Positions 11,571 to 23,505 of a stretch of 64,000 bases of DNA are shown here, piece by piece. Position numbers and translations under genes: made by a program. Every line of letters starts with the position of its first letter. The first letter of the stretch is position 1. Below the pieces are notes generated by a model. It did not search any database. It was given only the letters and a program-made list of their open reading frames with translations, and had not been told where the DNA came from. The stretch comes from Persicaria tinctoria (lineage: Eukaryota; Streptophyta; Magnoliopsida; Caryophyllales; Polygonaceae), in NCBI GenBank assembly GCA_037127255.1, contig JBANSL010000004.1, forward strand, positions 71,260,627 to 71,324,626. The letters run 5' to 3'.

Positions 11571-12918
11571 GCAAGGTCAAAGTCATCTGTAAACATTGAT
11601 CAACCAAGTACCAAGATTGTGAATGATTTTATTGCTGACATCAAGATGGGTGTTATCCCTGAGGATGTTATGGTTGAGGAGGAAGCTGAGTTGGATTGAC
11701 CCGAACATTGTAAACAACTGAAGACACCTGTTTGTGGTGATGAGGGAGATGAACCCCAACAACTGACAGTTGATGTTGTAGTTCCGGAGTCTATCATTCT
11801 TGTCACATTGGTTGAAGGACAGAGGACATTAGAGTCAGATTCAGTTCACTTTGCTATTGATCTAGGCCGTGATTCTGATTTTATGTCCATGGAGCCAAGA
11901 GGTGAAGAGTTTAAGGACAACAACGATGGACTTAATGAAGATGCTGACAGGGGATTGCAGAGTACTGGTGAGGATGTAGAAGCTGACCTTTTGGTGAAGT
12001 CGAGTAATGAAGAGTGTAAATGTTCTGTCATTGTTGCTTCTGGACGGGTTGATAAATCGTTTTTTAAACCAATTCTAAACAAGGACATGTGGTTGGACTG
12101 TTCGGTAAATGTTCTGGCAGCAATTATATTTCATATTGTTTGTCTTCTGCTTTTTCTTTATTGATATTTGTTGAGGTATATCTAGTGCTGACAGTAGGTT
12201 GTTATTGTGTGTTGTAGCATATTGAAGCAGGTTTGTACTATTGAGGAAGAGGATTCATGAAGAAGCTGACAAGTATGCAGATTTTGTTGTCCTTGATTGG
12301 GTGTTCTATCAGAAATACCTGCCATCTAATGCTGGAGCGTACGAAGTAGATTTGCTTGTGTCAGACATGACTGCGAGTTATTTCCTGGGTCTTTACCCTG
12401 ACAAGTATGGTAAGCCATGGGCGTCTGCAAATAAGATTTACACACCCTTCAACGTTATCAACAAGCATTGGGTTGCTTTAGAGATCATAATTGATCAGAA
12501 GGTGATTAATGTCTATGACTGCAATGTCTACGGGGTTGGCAAGGGTGTACTAGATGCAGAACTACAGCCTATTGCTCACTGGCTTCCTATACACTTGGTG
12601 AAGTGTGGAATATATGAAAACATTAGCTCTACACCATTTGAGATAAGGAAGGTTCCTGACATGGTCCATGATAAATCTGGGTTTGTACTCTTACCCAATT
12701 TTTATATTAATTGCTGACATACATTTATTTTCTATTTATCTTTTGTTGACACACCCCTATTTGTCTGTTTTGTGAGTGTGTGTAGAAGTGCTTGTGGGAT
12801 GTTCACAGTGAAAGCAATCGAGGTTGTTGTATTTGGCGGAGATGTCACAACAATCACAAATGAGAAGCTATTCCGCTACAGAGAGCTTATTTGCTCATAC
12901 TTGATCAAGGAGTCTTAG

Positions 12919-13413
12919 AGCTTCATAATTTGAAATATCGTTTTATGTAATAGTTTAAGTGACATTGTATGTTATGATCTTAGTCACATACTATGGATAT
13001 GTAGTTGGATATGTCAGTATTTAGTTGGAAATTAACTGTTTCCATTGAACATCGTTCGCATATATTGAATGTATGTATTTTGTTGTGTTAAAGTACTTAT
13101 TCGGAATTAAGCATCCGGCTTATTACATTAGATCGAGTTTGATATAGTCTCCAATCACATACAATGTATAAAATCCAATATGACATAAGTAATGCTGAAA
13201 CAAAGTACATTCAATCTTTTTGAAAACATATGGGAATGTATCAGTGTCAGCATTGCCCATAATGCTGACATGGTTTTATGTATACTATAAAAAAGTAATT
13301 TCCAAACAGAACAGGTTTATTGTATGCAATATATATCACTGGGTGGTTCTAAGTGATTGTATCTTAGAAATATACGATATAAAGCGAGCCAGTCTTGAGC
13401 AATGTTGACACCA
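12919..13413. other. Spacer between the two convergent MULE genes
   Basis: About 0.5 kb of AT-rich sequence with no ORF of interest. It carries one TGTCAGC and one GCTGACA copy close together (about 13248 and 13263). Confidence 0.5.
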
Positions 13414-15813
13414 TCATTGTGAGTACTTAAGTCTCCTCTTTAGCTCACACGCAGACACCAGTCTCTTAGATGGAGGTCTTCTTGGTCCCCTCCTAACAAC
13501 AGGAGGGTAACACTTTATAGATCTTATTGCTTCAAGCACGTCTGATTCATCGCTTGTCAGCACTGGGTATATTGTTTCTTCATAAGCTAATTTCCAAGCA
13601 TCAGTTGTATAAAATCTGGCAACAAAGTCTGATACATTTGCCTCAATTTTTATGATGGCTGAAAGAGGATGAACACATGGTATCTTCTCTAGAACGAAAA
13701 ACTTGCAAGTGCATGTATTTGCTGACAGGTCCACCATTGCATGAGACCATTGCCCTTTTACTTCAAATTTATATTCATCCAGCCTCTGAACCTTGTATGC
13801 TCAAGCTTCGTCTTGTAGGTTCCTAATCAGATCAAGTATTGCTGGTGGCAACTTGTCATCATGTTTGGATGCCTTTTCTTTACGCTCTTGGAACCATGTT
13901 CCGAGTTTTTCTCTAGCAAAATTTAACAGTGCAACAATAGGATAATTCTTCTTCCCTTTGAAAATGGCATTTATGCTTTCTGCATTATTAGATGTCATCA
14001 TGTTGTATCTGGTGATTGGTGAATGTGCTCTAGCCCACCTATCCACTCCTGCTGACAGTAAATATTTCGACATCTTCGGGCAACTTTCTTTTATGCGGTC
14101 GAAATATTTATCGAATTCCACAGTAGTATAACTATCTGCTGCTTTCTTGAACCAATTTTCCAAGTATCTTTTCTTGAAGGTGCTTCTAATGTTTTGTTCC
14201 ATGTGCCATCTACAAATGCAGTGATGTGCACTGGGGTAAACCAAGCCAATTGCTCTTGAAATGCTGACATGTCTATTAGACATAAACACTAAATAATTTG
14301 ATGGAGGAACAACCTTCAGCAACTGGCGAAGAAACCACTCCCAAGAGCTGTTATTTTCTGTGTCAGCAATGCCAAATGCAAGTGGGAAAATATTTCTGTT
14401 TGCATCTTGCGCTACTGATCCAAGCAAAGTCCCTTTGTATTTTCCAATTTAAAAATGTTCCAAATATAACAACAACCTGTAAAATAATAATTATAAGTTG
14501 TGTGATGACAATGAAACATTCAAAAGTGATTACGTAGACTCTGTGCTGAAACTGATAATTTCATACCTTTTTCAATACAGGGAAGGCCCGAATGCACTGT
14601 CCAAATGATAAAAACAAGTATTTAAACTTGCCATCATTATCTGTTGACATCAATGCCACGGTTCCATCATTTTTCTCCATAATCATGTGACAAAATAATG
14701 GCAAGTCAGCAAAATTTGATTCTGGTGTCCCTCTGTCCCTTTCTTGTGCAATTCTTCCTGATCGCCACGTTGTCCAATAACCAATGGGCATTTTTTTTTC
14801 GGTCCTCATTTTATCCATTATCTGCTTTGGATTGTAACCGCTGTTGACACTGTAATAATGTATACATTAGAATGAATAATGTGATAATTGAATTTAGAGT
14901 TATTTTGATGACATATACACACTTACATTGGTTGGATTATGTTTGCTATCACTGAGGAAGGTGCTTTCCTGCAATTGCTTGTTCTCACATCCCATGTGCA
15001 TGTGTGTACATTATTGTACGCTGACACCTCGTAGCAAGTCTGAGAAATAGTATTTACGTGTAACTTCCATCTGCAGGTATTATCCACGCAATGCGCCCTA
15101 AAATACTTGGGTTCTGATCTTTTTACTCGATACCGAAATATTTATGTCACTAATAATATACGTAAAGCATCCTTTATTTCCTGCTTTGATTCAAAGATTC
15201 TCCCAATGTACATTATGTTGGATGAGGTATTGTTGAAACTACTCATGCTAGAGTTGTCATCCCTGTAATCTTCTAGCGTTTTATCTCTACTGCACATTGA
15301 AGAATGCAGTCTCCTCTAGGTGTCAGCATCATAATCAATGTCATTATGATCATCCATATCATAATACATATCATCTGACGCCACTGTCTGCATTTGAGTG
15401 TCAACAATCATATGATTTTGGTCCATGACATACTCAATCAATCCAAATGATTTCCTACTCTCCCTGTCATTTGTGTCAACAATTGCAAGTGTTTGTGCCT
15501 ATATGCTGACACACAACTCAACATCATAGTTTACACCATCTAGTGCTGATATATCGAGGTATTCTTTCAAATCAACATCACAATCAGCTGTAAGTGGGGC
15601 TTTCAGCTTTTTGCAAGGGTGCAAATGACTAAATTGCAATTCAAGCACATTGTCTACATTGAATCTAGTGCACACCTTTCTCTTCAACTCATGTAGCGTG
15701 GTTGAATCATATAGCATAAACACTTTTGATGTTGTATTTCCAACGAATTCCAGGCCTATGTCAGCAAATACCCATGATCCACCAAATACTACTGTAATCA
15801 AATGAGGTTCCAC
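13414..15813 (-). pseudogene. MuDRA-type transposase of the Kaonashi MULE, catalytic residues lost
   Basis: Order on the minus strand: an N-terminal PB1-like part from 15813 (MEPHLITVVFGGSW), an acidic linker, and a Cys/His region around 15100 (CRWKLHV, CTWDVR). The transposase core follows, with AQDANRNIFPLAFGI and SWEWFLRQLLK at 14427-14300, then a SWIM zinc finger CTCKFFVLEKIPCVH near 13700. At least two introns (around 14840-14930 and 14480-14560) and several frameshifts or stops split it. The first catalytic Asp position reads VIFGTF instead of V(V/I)DGTF. The second reads MSNRH instead of SDRH. The Glu in NNAESINAIF remains. It should be catalytically dead. Confidence 0.8.
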
Positions 15814-15839
15814 TTATGTTTGACCTATCAATTAATTAC

Positions 15840-16055
15840 AGACAATATGCAAATAAGTACAATGAGTTACTTCTGATTCCGTGTCAGCATGATAGATATA
15901 TGTTAGATACAGACAATATGCAAACAAGGACAATGAGTTACTTCTGATCCCGTGTCAGTGTGATAGATATAAGTTAGATACAGACAATATGCAAACAAGT
16001 ACAATGAGTTACTTCTGATTCCGTGTCAACATGATAGATATAAGTTAGACACATG
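15840..16055. repeat. 71-bp tandem repeat, three copies
   Basis: Units start at about 15841, 15912 and 15983 with GACAATATGCAAA and continue through ACAATGAGTTACTTCTGAT. Each contains CGTGTCA followed by GCATG, GTGTG or ACATG, so one carries an exact TGTCAGC. Located just upstream of the transposase start. Confidence 0.85.
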
Positions 16056-16955
16056 TTATTTATTTACGAAATCTCAGACAATGTCAGCATTATACAACGA
16101 ATCCAGAATTTAAACAAATCTGTGTAGAACAATTCGTACAATGATTTCCTTTCAATTCATTCAAGCACAACAGTTCGAATTCATTGAACAGACAGATTTA
16201 ACTTTCGTGATGTTGACAGATCGAGTATCTATTAACGAAGCAGATCGACGAAGAACTTGAAATTCTATATATTGTCGACGACTTACTCTGATTTGTATTG
16301 AAACAGTAACAAACGAAGTCGAAATTACACGATCTACACTAAACGAGTTCAGCAATTGGATATAAAACGATATTTACACAAGAATTGAAGTTTTTTTCAC
16401 AGATCTATGAACGACAGTAAATCAACTATACGAATGCTGACATAAAAAACCACAATCCATAAATTTTGGATGTTAGAAGAATGTAGTACTGAGATTCAAG
16501 AGGAGATCGACGATCGATACCTACAACGATCGAAATCAGATCGTCTAATGTCTTGTCAGCGCTGGCGAAGAAAGAGAGATCAGGGGAGGGATGCGGCCGT
16601 GTGTTGAGAGTGTTGTGTATACTTTGCTAAATTTCCCACAACTATGTATAGTTCCCTAATTTAGCCTTATTATTTGTATACTTTGCAAACCCACCCAAAA
16701 ATATATGCATTGTTAAAAAAAAAAAAAAGGCAGTACATTTTATATACGTGCCAATGTTTGTAACACTTGCCTTTTTCATTGATTGCGGCTGATGATTACA
16801 TCAACATTAATTTGCATACATATATGAATGCCGGATAAAAATTAACCATTGTTCTTACATGATAAGATGACACATTTGAGCTGAACTAATAACATGATTC
16901 AATTGCTGCAATTCTTCATAAGAGAAAATAAATGATAAAATAACTTTGAGGTCGA

Positions 16956-18450
16956 TCATTCGTAATTAATTTGGACAAGTCGGCCATTGAGGGGTTGAGT
17001 AGGCCTTGAGTTGGCTTTGTTTGACTTGCTCTGTAGCTCATTGATTAGCTTTGCTTGTTCCAATGACATTGATTTTGGCTGATCCATCCATCCATGTTGA
17101 TTTCATAATTTGGATTAATAATTTTGACACTGAAATCATATCATTATATACATATTTACAAATAAAAAGATTAATAAGGTGTAGTAACTTACATCGGTTA
17201 GGAACCAGGTTACCCCCTCGTGGCAAGGCGGGGTGGTGAGAGAGCCTGGGTACACTACATAATTTGCAGTTGGGGGGCTATTGAGCAAAGCTCCTGCAAT
17301 TTTATCTACAGGCACTTCTGCAACCAACTCTTTGTTTTCGTCAAGGGGACTCATTTCCTTGGCTAGTTTAGCCATCTCAGGTTCAACCTATATATATCAC
17401 CAACAATGGTTACACATATGTGACCAACACTTGGATGAGTTTTTTCCTGTCCAATTTAATTAGCTCTTAAATTAATAGACATTTATGTATAAGTTACATA
17501 CCGCAGTAATAATAGGATCGGGTGGACCAACTCTATAGACAGTGGCTATGATCACGTGCTCGGGCTTTCCATTTCCCCCATCGTCTGAAGCAAACACTTG
17601 GTGCAACTCTGCTACAAATCTAGATTCAACAAAATCCACTTTTACAAACTCTGATGAAAATTTCGACCTACAAAATTGCCATATACACCAGAATACTAAT
17701 TAAAAGATTTCATAACAAACATTTGTCCATCAATAGTGTGCTCAGAGGGTGTGTGCCAACGCAAGTTGAGCAGCTTGCAAGACTTGCCACCTATGATCAC
17801 TTCACTCTTCCCCTTCACCGTAATCTACATTGTCATTTTTGTAAGTGTTGAGAAAAATTTTATTTGCATATAAGTTAGTTTTTATAGATATATAAATAAT
17901 TTATTTAGAGATGTGTGAAAGATATGAAATAAACCTGGGCAAGTATGCCATTGGTCATGAGGGTAGCTCCAGTGATTTGGTAGACAATCTGTAAGGGTGG
18001 TAGCTCTTTATTTATGACGACTGTTTTTGCGTTAATGTTAATTGGAGATTGTTGGGTTCCACTTGAGCAAAGTTTGTAACCAATCCCAATGTCTCCCCAT
18101 TTTGCTGGCTCAAGGTAGTTGAACAACGGTGCATCTACATCTGCTCAAGATAGTTATATATATGCATTATAATCATACTTTATTTTACAATCTTAGCTAA
18201 AATAATAGTAATAATTTGTTAATGGATTATGTTAATTTATTTCAAAAGAAAGTATGTATGTCATTAAAGATCTATTTAATATATAAACAATTTTTTGAAG
18301 CAAAATAAAACCAAAAAAATATCATTATAAAGGGAGAGTATGAACAAAGAGAATCTAAATGATACCAAGCTTAGGTTCTTTTGCAGAAACATTTTGTAAG
18401 ATGGAAGCAATGCCAAAGAAGAAGAAGATTATCGAAAAAGCCTTTGACAT
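16956..18450 (-). CDS. Alpha carbonic anhydrase-like protein, six exons, 292 aa
   Basis: Exons on the minus strand: 18450-18366, 18140-17935, 17824-17721, 17667-17502, 17387-17193, 17078-16956. All splice GT-AG, and the phases join into 292 codons plus stop. Residues 1-23 form a secretory signal peptide (MSKAFSIIFFFFGIASILQ and on). The alpha-CA core follows: FNYLEPAKWGDIG, CSSGTQQSPININ, WHTPSEHTIDG, FVAELHQVF, IIATVYRVGPPDP, GSLTTPPCHEGVTWFL and QPLNGRLVQ. Two Cys (in KLCSSG and TPPCHE) fit the usual disulfide. Alpha-CAs hydrate CO2 using three zinc-binding His. Here the first reads R119 (LRWH), while H121 and H154 are kept, so catalysis is doubtful. An acceptor just upstream (near 17130) would give an immediate stop; the chosen one restores the family C-terminus. 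Likely secreted. Confidence 0.88.
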
Positions 18451-18530
18451 GTTAACCTGTTTGTTCTTTTTACCTCTTTTTTTTTTCTTATTGATTTATT
18501 TTTTGGTGATACTTGGCTAATAAGGACACC

Positions 18531-18538
18531 TTTTTATA
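18531..18538 (-). promoter_or_regulatory. TATA box of the carbonic anhydrase-like gene
   Basis: TATAAAAA on the minus strand lies about 80 bp upstream of the start codon at 18450, with a CCATTG sequence just beyond. The spacing suits a short 5' leader. Confidence 0.55.
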
Positions 18539-19211
18539 CCCAATGGCTACTTAGTTTTATTCAAACAACCGAAATTTTCCACCACCTATTTTCTTTCTTT
18601 ACTGTTTTTGTTTTTATTTTTTGATGTCGTTAATAGTATCTAAAAATGTGTTAACACTTTGAATAACTACTTGGATATCCTTGAAGCTCTGGATTTATTC
18701 CTAAAAAAAGAAAATAGAATTCAAGATTTTTTTATAGTGTTCAAGATCCTTTCCTTTTGTTACTTTACAATTTCATATTTTATTTTATTCGACCAATATA
18801 AATTTGTTTTGATTGTACTCATTCAAAATTCAACTTTTTATTAATTTTTGTCATTCAATTTTTTTTTAGTAATCTATATCTAATATCTAATATCTAATTC
18901 TAATATAATACTAAAACAGATTTGAAAGATATACGTGGCTGGCAGCCTCACCTTAAACCAAGGCTTACGTGACAATTTTTCATTAAGTGTGGCCCCACCT
19001 ATATAACTAACAGAATTTAATCAATTATTAATTAACATAAATTTAATGATAATTTAAAAAATTTACTAGAATATTAATTTCTCCCAAATTTTTTTTACCC
19101 GTTTGAATTAAAGGTATTTAAATTTTTTTAATTAAATTAACCAATTAATTACTTTCTATTGTAAATTTTATTTATTTTTTCTCATTTATTTTGTGTTAAA
19201 ACTTAATATCT

Positions 19212-19472
19212 TTGTTATTTAGAAGATCATTGCCCAAGTTGAATTGGAGGAGGCCTGACGTGTTAGAGAAGAAGGCACGCTTCGAAAACAAAGTGCTCAA
19301 GAAACGGGGATCCAGCATTGTAATCGACCACTTTTCAGACGCTAAGTTAGATTTGTTGCTGGGTGATGACAATAAGTTATCCATTGATGGAATTTTGCTT
19401 CTTGATGCACATCTATTGCCGCAACGACTTCTCTCGATGCATATGCTTATAATCGATCATTGCCCGGGTTGA
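19212..19472 (+). CDS. Short ORF of unknown origin inside the Helitron
   Basis: An 86-codon ORF (LPKLNWRRPDVLEKKARFEN, then SSIVIDHFSDAKLDLLLGDD). No family recognised. The phrase GATCATTGCCC followed by GTTGAATTGGAG occurs twice, at about 19226 and 19455, so it sits inside a small direct duplication. It could be a captured gene fragment; evidence for expression is absent. Confidence 0.2.
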   Translation: MLFRRSLPKLNWRRPDVLEKKARFENKVLKKRGSSIVIDHFSDAKLDLLLGDDNKLSIDGILLLDAHLLPQRLLSMHMLIIDHCPG

Positions 19473-19610
19473 ATTGGAGCTATATCTTGATGCATATGTA
19501 GGAAGGTTGAATTGGTGTTCTTCACATCACTGCTAATCTCCCCAACAACAATGATTGTTGAATTATGTGGGTTTTACTATTTGATTCAAACATAGCAGTT
19601 GTTAAAATCC

Positions 19611-20030
19611 ATATTTTTTCTATTTACAAAAAAAAAAACGATTGTAATCTCATTTTACCCGTTTTTGGTAAGATTTCTACTTATCTCAAAATTTTGGTGG
19701 GATTTTTTCTACTGAATTATTTATAAAATGATTGTTTTAAATCTAATTTTTTTTCTATTTACAAATAAAAAATATTGCAATCTCATTTTACCCGTATATG
19801 GTAGGATTTCTAATGCTATGTCAAAAAACTTGGTGGGATTTTTACTGCTGAATTATTTATACAATGATTTATTAAAATACAATGTTTATCTAATTACAAA
19901 CAAAAAAAATTACAATCTCATTTTACCCGTATTTGGTAGGATTTCTGCTATATCAAAATTTTGGTGGCATTTTTATTGCTAAATTATTTGTACAGTAATT
20001 TGTTAAAATCCAATATTTATCCATTTACAT
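19611..20030. repeat. About 133-bp tandem repeat, three copies
   Basis: AATCTCATTTTACCCGT recurs at about 19647, 19779 and 19913. Each time it is followed by GGTAGGATTTCT-like and GGTGGGATTTTT-like phrases, and preceded by CTATTTACAAA or a similar phrase. An internal minisatellite is common in Helitrons. Confidence 0.8.
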
Positions 20031-20530
20031 ATAAAAGAAGTTCATCATATATCTCTATTCACACTTGGTAGAGTTGATCTTATTGTGAAGAATGATAGGC
20101 AAGTTCATTTCTATATGCATTGATTTGTATATTTTGTTATCAGTTATTTGTCTTACCAACTTTAATATTGAATTCTTTCATAAGAATCGTATATTGAAGT
20201 GACATGTTGGCTCGAAATTATTTAAACAACTATATATATACCCATCAATATGGAGCTGAATAGATACATCATTGATATATTTCAATTTCTTATTGTAAAA
20301 TATGTTGGACATAAGTTTCAAATCATATTTCTTATTTAACTATATTTATTGACCTTATTTCTCAATATTACCAATAATTATAATTTTTAATGACCTTATT
20401 TCTCAATATTACCAATAATTATAATTTCTTTTATTTTACCTCATGAACATCCATTCTTTACTTTTATATGTTTAACTTTTGTTGTGTGTAGATGAGAGAA
20501 TATTGTCAACTTTAATTTAGCCGATGTGAC

Positions 20531-23505
20531 TGTAACGGCCCAGAATTATGATTTCCGGGTTACGTTTCAAGGAATAAAACCCCTTGTTCGGATCTTGCAA
20601 TCCAGGTACGGGTCGAGGTTTCAAACTCATTTAAGATTAGTAAAAAGAGGGATTTCAAACACTAAAAACCTCAAAGGGCCATTGGGTACCCTTAACCTGT
20701 CCTAAGACTACGTCGTGAAATCCATTTCAAACGAAAGTAAAGCGGAAGCAAGGTAAAGATACAAGCGTCACGGCAGAGCCGGGTCAAAACCAAATCATAA
20801 GTGGGTGATTACCATTTATAACGAGTTATAGAATTAGCCAGGTTCTTCGATTCGCCACAAGGAAACCCCGTCATATAGACATCGAGCACTCAAATCTGCA
20901 GAAATACCTTTAAAAGAAGAACGGGGAAAGGAGTCAAATCGAGCCACTCATGCGGGACCGGTAGTCCTCGCTGAGGCCACATAGTATGTGCTATACCTAA
21001 TAAAGATGCTCTAATGCAGTACGAAACTCAAACACACTAGCATGCTCCTAGGTATAATAATGTGCAGAAATGTTGTAAAGGGCCCAAGACAATGCCAAGT
21101 AGCATATCCCTCTCCTACCTCCACCCCCTTCCGATAGGGCGGAGACTGGCCAGCTCGTGAATGCATTCCATCATAATCGGGCGGCACGCATGCCTAACCC
21201 GTTCCACAATAAAGCCCGCAGGCATATCATAATATAAGGAAGTTCATGATTCGATTGACTCAGCGTACCCGATGAGGCTGGGCTACCCTATGACCCTAGC
21301 AAAGACTCTAGGACTATCACAGACAACGACCGTTCTGTTTCAAACGCATAAAGTAAGCAGATGCTCATTCAATTAGTGCAACCTAAACATGATACTACAT
21401 GGCATGCTTTTATGCATATGCAACACCTAACATAAAATGCAACAACAGGCATGAATGTCCAACCTGAGTAAGCCCCCTAGGGAACTTACCTGAAAATGCA
21501 GAACAGCAGGGTAATACAAGCAAGGGCCCAAATGCAAGTCCAAAGCAATCCAGAAGCAATACACACCTATCATCAAGCCATTTCCATAAGGCACCGGACC
21601 AACATTTATACGCACGAAACCCAGGTTCTCATCATACTAAAAACCAACTGATAGTGAAACCATTTTCCAAAACCTTTCCGATACGATCAATCATCAACCA
21701 AAATCATTTACTTCCAATCAAACCCATTGACAAAATCGTACCAACCATATTTCCAAACCTTTAAATCTCAAGTTAAATCAACTCGTTCTCAAACAATTTC
21801 TCAAATCCTATTTGGCCAAAAAAATCCATTTATGAAACATTAAATCTTTACTCAACTGGCAAATTTATTCTTCTAAAATAATCCCAGCATTTTCTTTCCA
21901 AAACAAATCCATCTTCACAACCTTATATATAAGCAAAATCAAAAATTCATTTTACAATTTCACAATTGTATAAAATCCATCTTATAATAACATACTACAT
22001 ATAGTATTACTTTTAAATAATTTATGATATATAATAATTTCAGAATTATATCTCTCATAAAACTAGGAATCATAACATATCATATGTAAAATAACATAAC
22101 ATATAAATACCTAACATAAATTAACAACAAAATAACACCCAAGACACAACCCATCAACCCATAACAGTGAAAGCCCAATCCCAAGTACAAGTTCCCTAAG
22201 CTGAAGCCGGATCCAAGAGAAAGAGAGGGAAAGATCCATCCCGGATCTGCTACCCGACCCAACTGAAAGCCCAACCCGGATCTGCCCACACAAGAGGAAG
22301 GGAAGGACCCGACTTAAAAACGATATAACCCGGAAGAGGGGTGTACGGATCTGGCCCAACAGAGCCCACACTCTGTCTTCTTCCTCGGTCTGAGACTTAG
22401 AACCGAGTCCGATGACGCAGGGGACGGAAAAAGAAGAAAAGGGAAAGAGCTCAGGCCATGAGGCTCCATTTGTCTCGAAATTTTTACCCAGGAGCTCGGA
22501 AGACAAACCCGACCACAACCCACAGATCAGGAAGAAAGCGCAAGCAAGAAGAAGAAGGAAGGGAGGAATTTACCGATCGACGAATAACTCCGGCGAGGAT
22601 ACTCCGAGCGGCGTCCGGTTGCAAAGACGAGGGGAAAACCCTCTCTGGGCCTAGGACAAGGGATATCTGAGTATGAGTTCGATTTGAAGGGTATTTGAAT
22701 CGAAATCGACAAAAAAATAATAATACTAGACCGTGAACGGAAGATAGAGGAACCGGCCGCAATCTGGCCTCCGGCGATGCCTGGGCTCCGCCTTCGTCTT
22801 CTGGGAACCGAGGGAGGTGATGGCTTGGTTGTTTGTGGCTCCGAGCTCGATGGACAGGGCTCCTCCTCGGATTTCTTCTTATGGCAAACAGAGCAGGGCG
22901 ACTCCTGGCTGCTGCGATGAACGGAGATGGAGGTGGCGCTGGGCACGGCGACGGGGAGTGACAGGGAGGAGGAAGCTATTGGGTGGTTGAGTCTGAATGA
23001 AACGGAGGAGCATGCTTGGAGGTGCAGTGGTGGCAGGGTGACGTTGTAGCTCGACAACAGGCGGAAAAAGGGGCTCTTTGAACTTTGTTTTGGGAAATTT
23101 TCTTGGGGATCTGAGAGAGTGGCAGGAGGAGAGGAGAGAGGGTTTGATTGTGGGTTTTACAAGGTGAAATGTAGGAGAAGAAAACAAATAGGAAGCTGCA
23201 GGAGGGGAGGCATATAGGGTGAGAGGCCCTGCGGTTTCAGACAAGGACAAAGAAGGGAGGGGACCAATTCTTGCTAGTTGGAAATGGGAAAAAGAAGGGA
23301 ATCCGAACAGTAGTCTGAGAGAGAATAAAGAAATAAAGAAAAAGAAAAGAAAGGAATACATATGTGTCCCAACATAAACGTAAAGAGAATATACCCGACA
23401 TTCAAATTCAAAACTCGTTAATCCTGAGTGTAATGAAATTTCAAATCAAACTCTTCAAATAATTCTCAAACAATTCGTATTAAATTAAATTTCCCGGTCT
23501 TTACA
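20531..23505. mobile_element. Solo LTR (family 1), reverse orientation, inside the Helitron
   Basis: Starts TGTAACGGCCCAGAA and ends CCCGGTCTTTACA, with a perfect 5-bp TSD, GTGAC (20526-20530 and 23506-23510). Length 2975 bp. Its first kilobase is the reverse complement of the end of the solo LTR at 8906-11570, including the shared phrase around GGATCTTGCAATCCAGGTAC. GC-rich sequence at 22200-23250 opens many spurious ORFs. No PBS or coding domain is present. Confidence 0.88.

Larger units (their letters stand above)
5777..12918 (+). pseudogene. DUF1985 / Ulp1-like C48 peptidase gene of the MULE
   Basis: Exon 1 begins MDSSA (5777) with a GTAAGC donor; a small exon near 6174 is possible. The DUF1985 part starts KLKFCIPYKERCHARSNL (6260) and contains FHVMTGLPCEDR. 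A one-base loss near 6805 breaks the frame before PWGRQSYESLLKALKKSF. Another exon (from about 7154) begins AWIFEAFPALFDKFE. A long lysine- and acid-rich linker with a coiled-coil-like segment (about 8680-8900) is split by the solo LTR at 8906 and also carries frameshifts. The C48 domain (from about 12243) keeps its triad: His in NKHWVALEI, Asp in NVYDCNVYG, and Cys in SGSACGMF after a last intron. The stop is at 12916-12918. Such proteins resemble SUMO proteases; here only the catalytic end looks intact. Confidence 0.75.
5540..16720. mobile_element. Kaonashi-type (Ulp1-carrying) MULE, interrupted by a solo LTR
   Basis: Two convergent genes, DUF1985/Ulp1 on plus and MuDRA transposase on minus, are the known arrangement of Kaonashi MULEs in plants. 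Inverted subterminal repeats mark the ends. On the left are GGCAAGTATACAC (5542-5554) and TTTGCAAAAGTATACATGA (5567-5585). On the right are complementary TGTATACTTTGC copies at 16616-16627 and 16675-16687. I could not find a 9-bp TSD, so the exact ends are uncertain. Removing the solo LTR (8906-11570) leaves about 8.5 kb. The heptamer GCTGACA or its complement occurs about 31 times in that 8.5 kb and, by eye, not in the solo LTR. Confidence 0.8.

Noticed and set aside
17100..17133. Upstream acceptor for carbonic anhydrase exon 6 (near 17130)
   Set aside because: It shifts the frame and gives a stop five codons later; the acceptor before 17078 restores the conserved C-terminus.
22080..23361. 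Cluster of minus-strand ORFs up to 176 codons
   Set aside because: Equivalent GC-rich block of the second solo LTR; Ser/Pro/Arg-rich, no domain, bounded by LTR ends and TSD.
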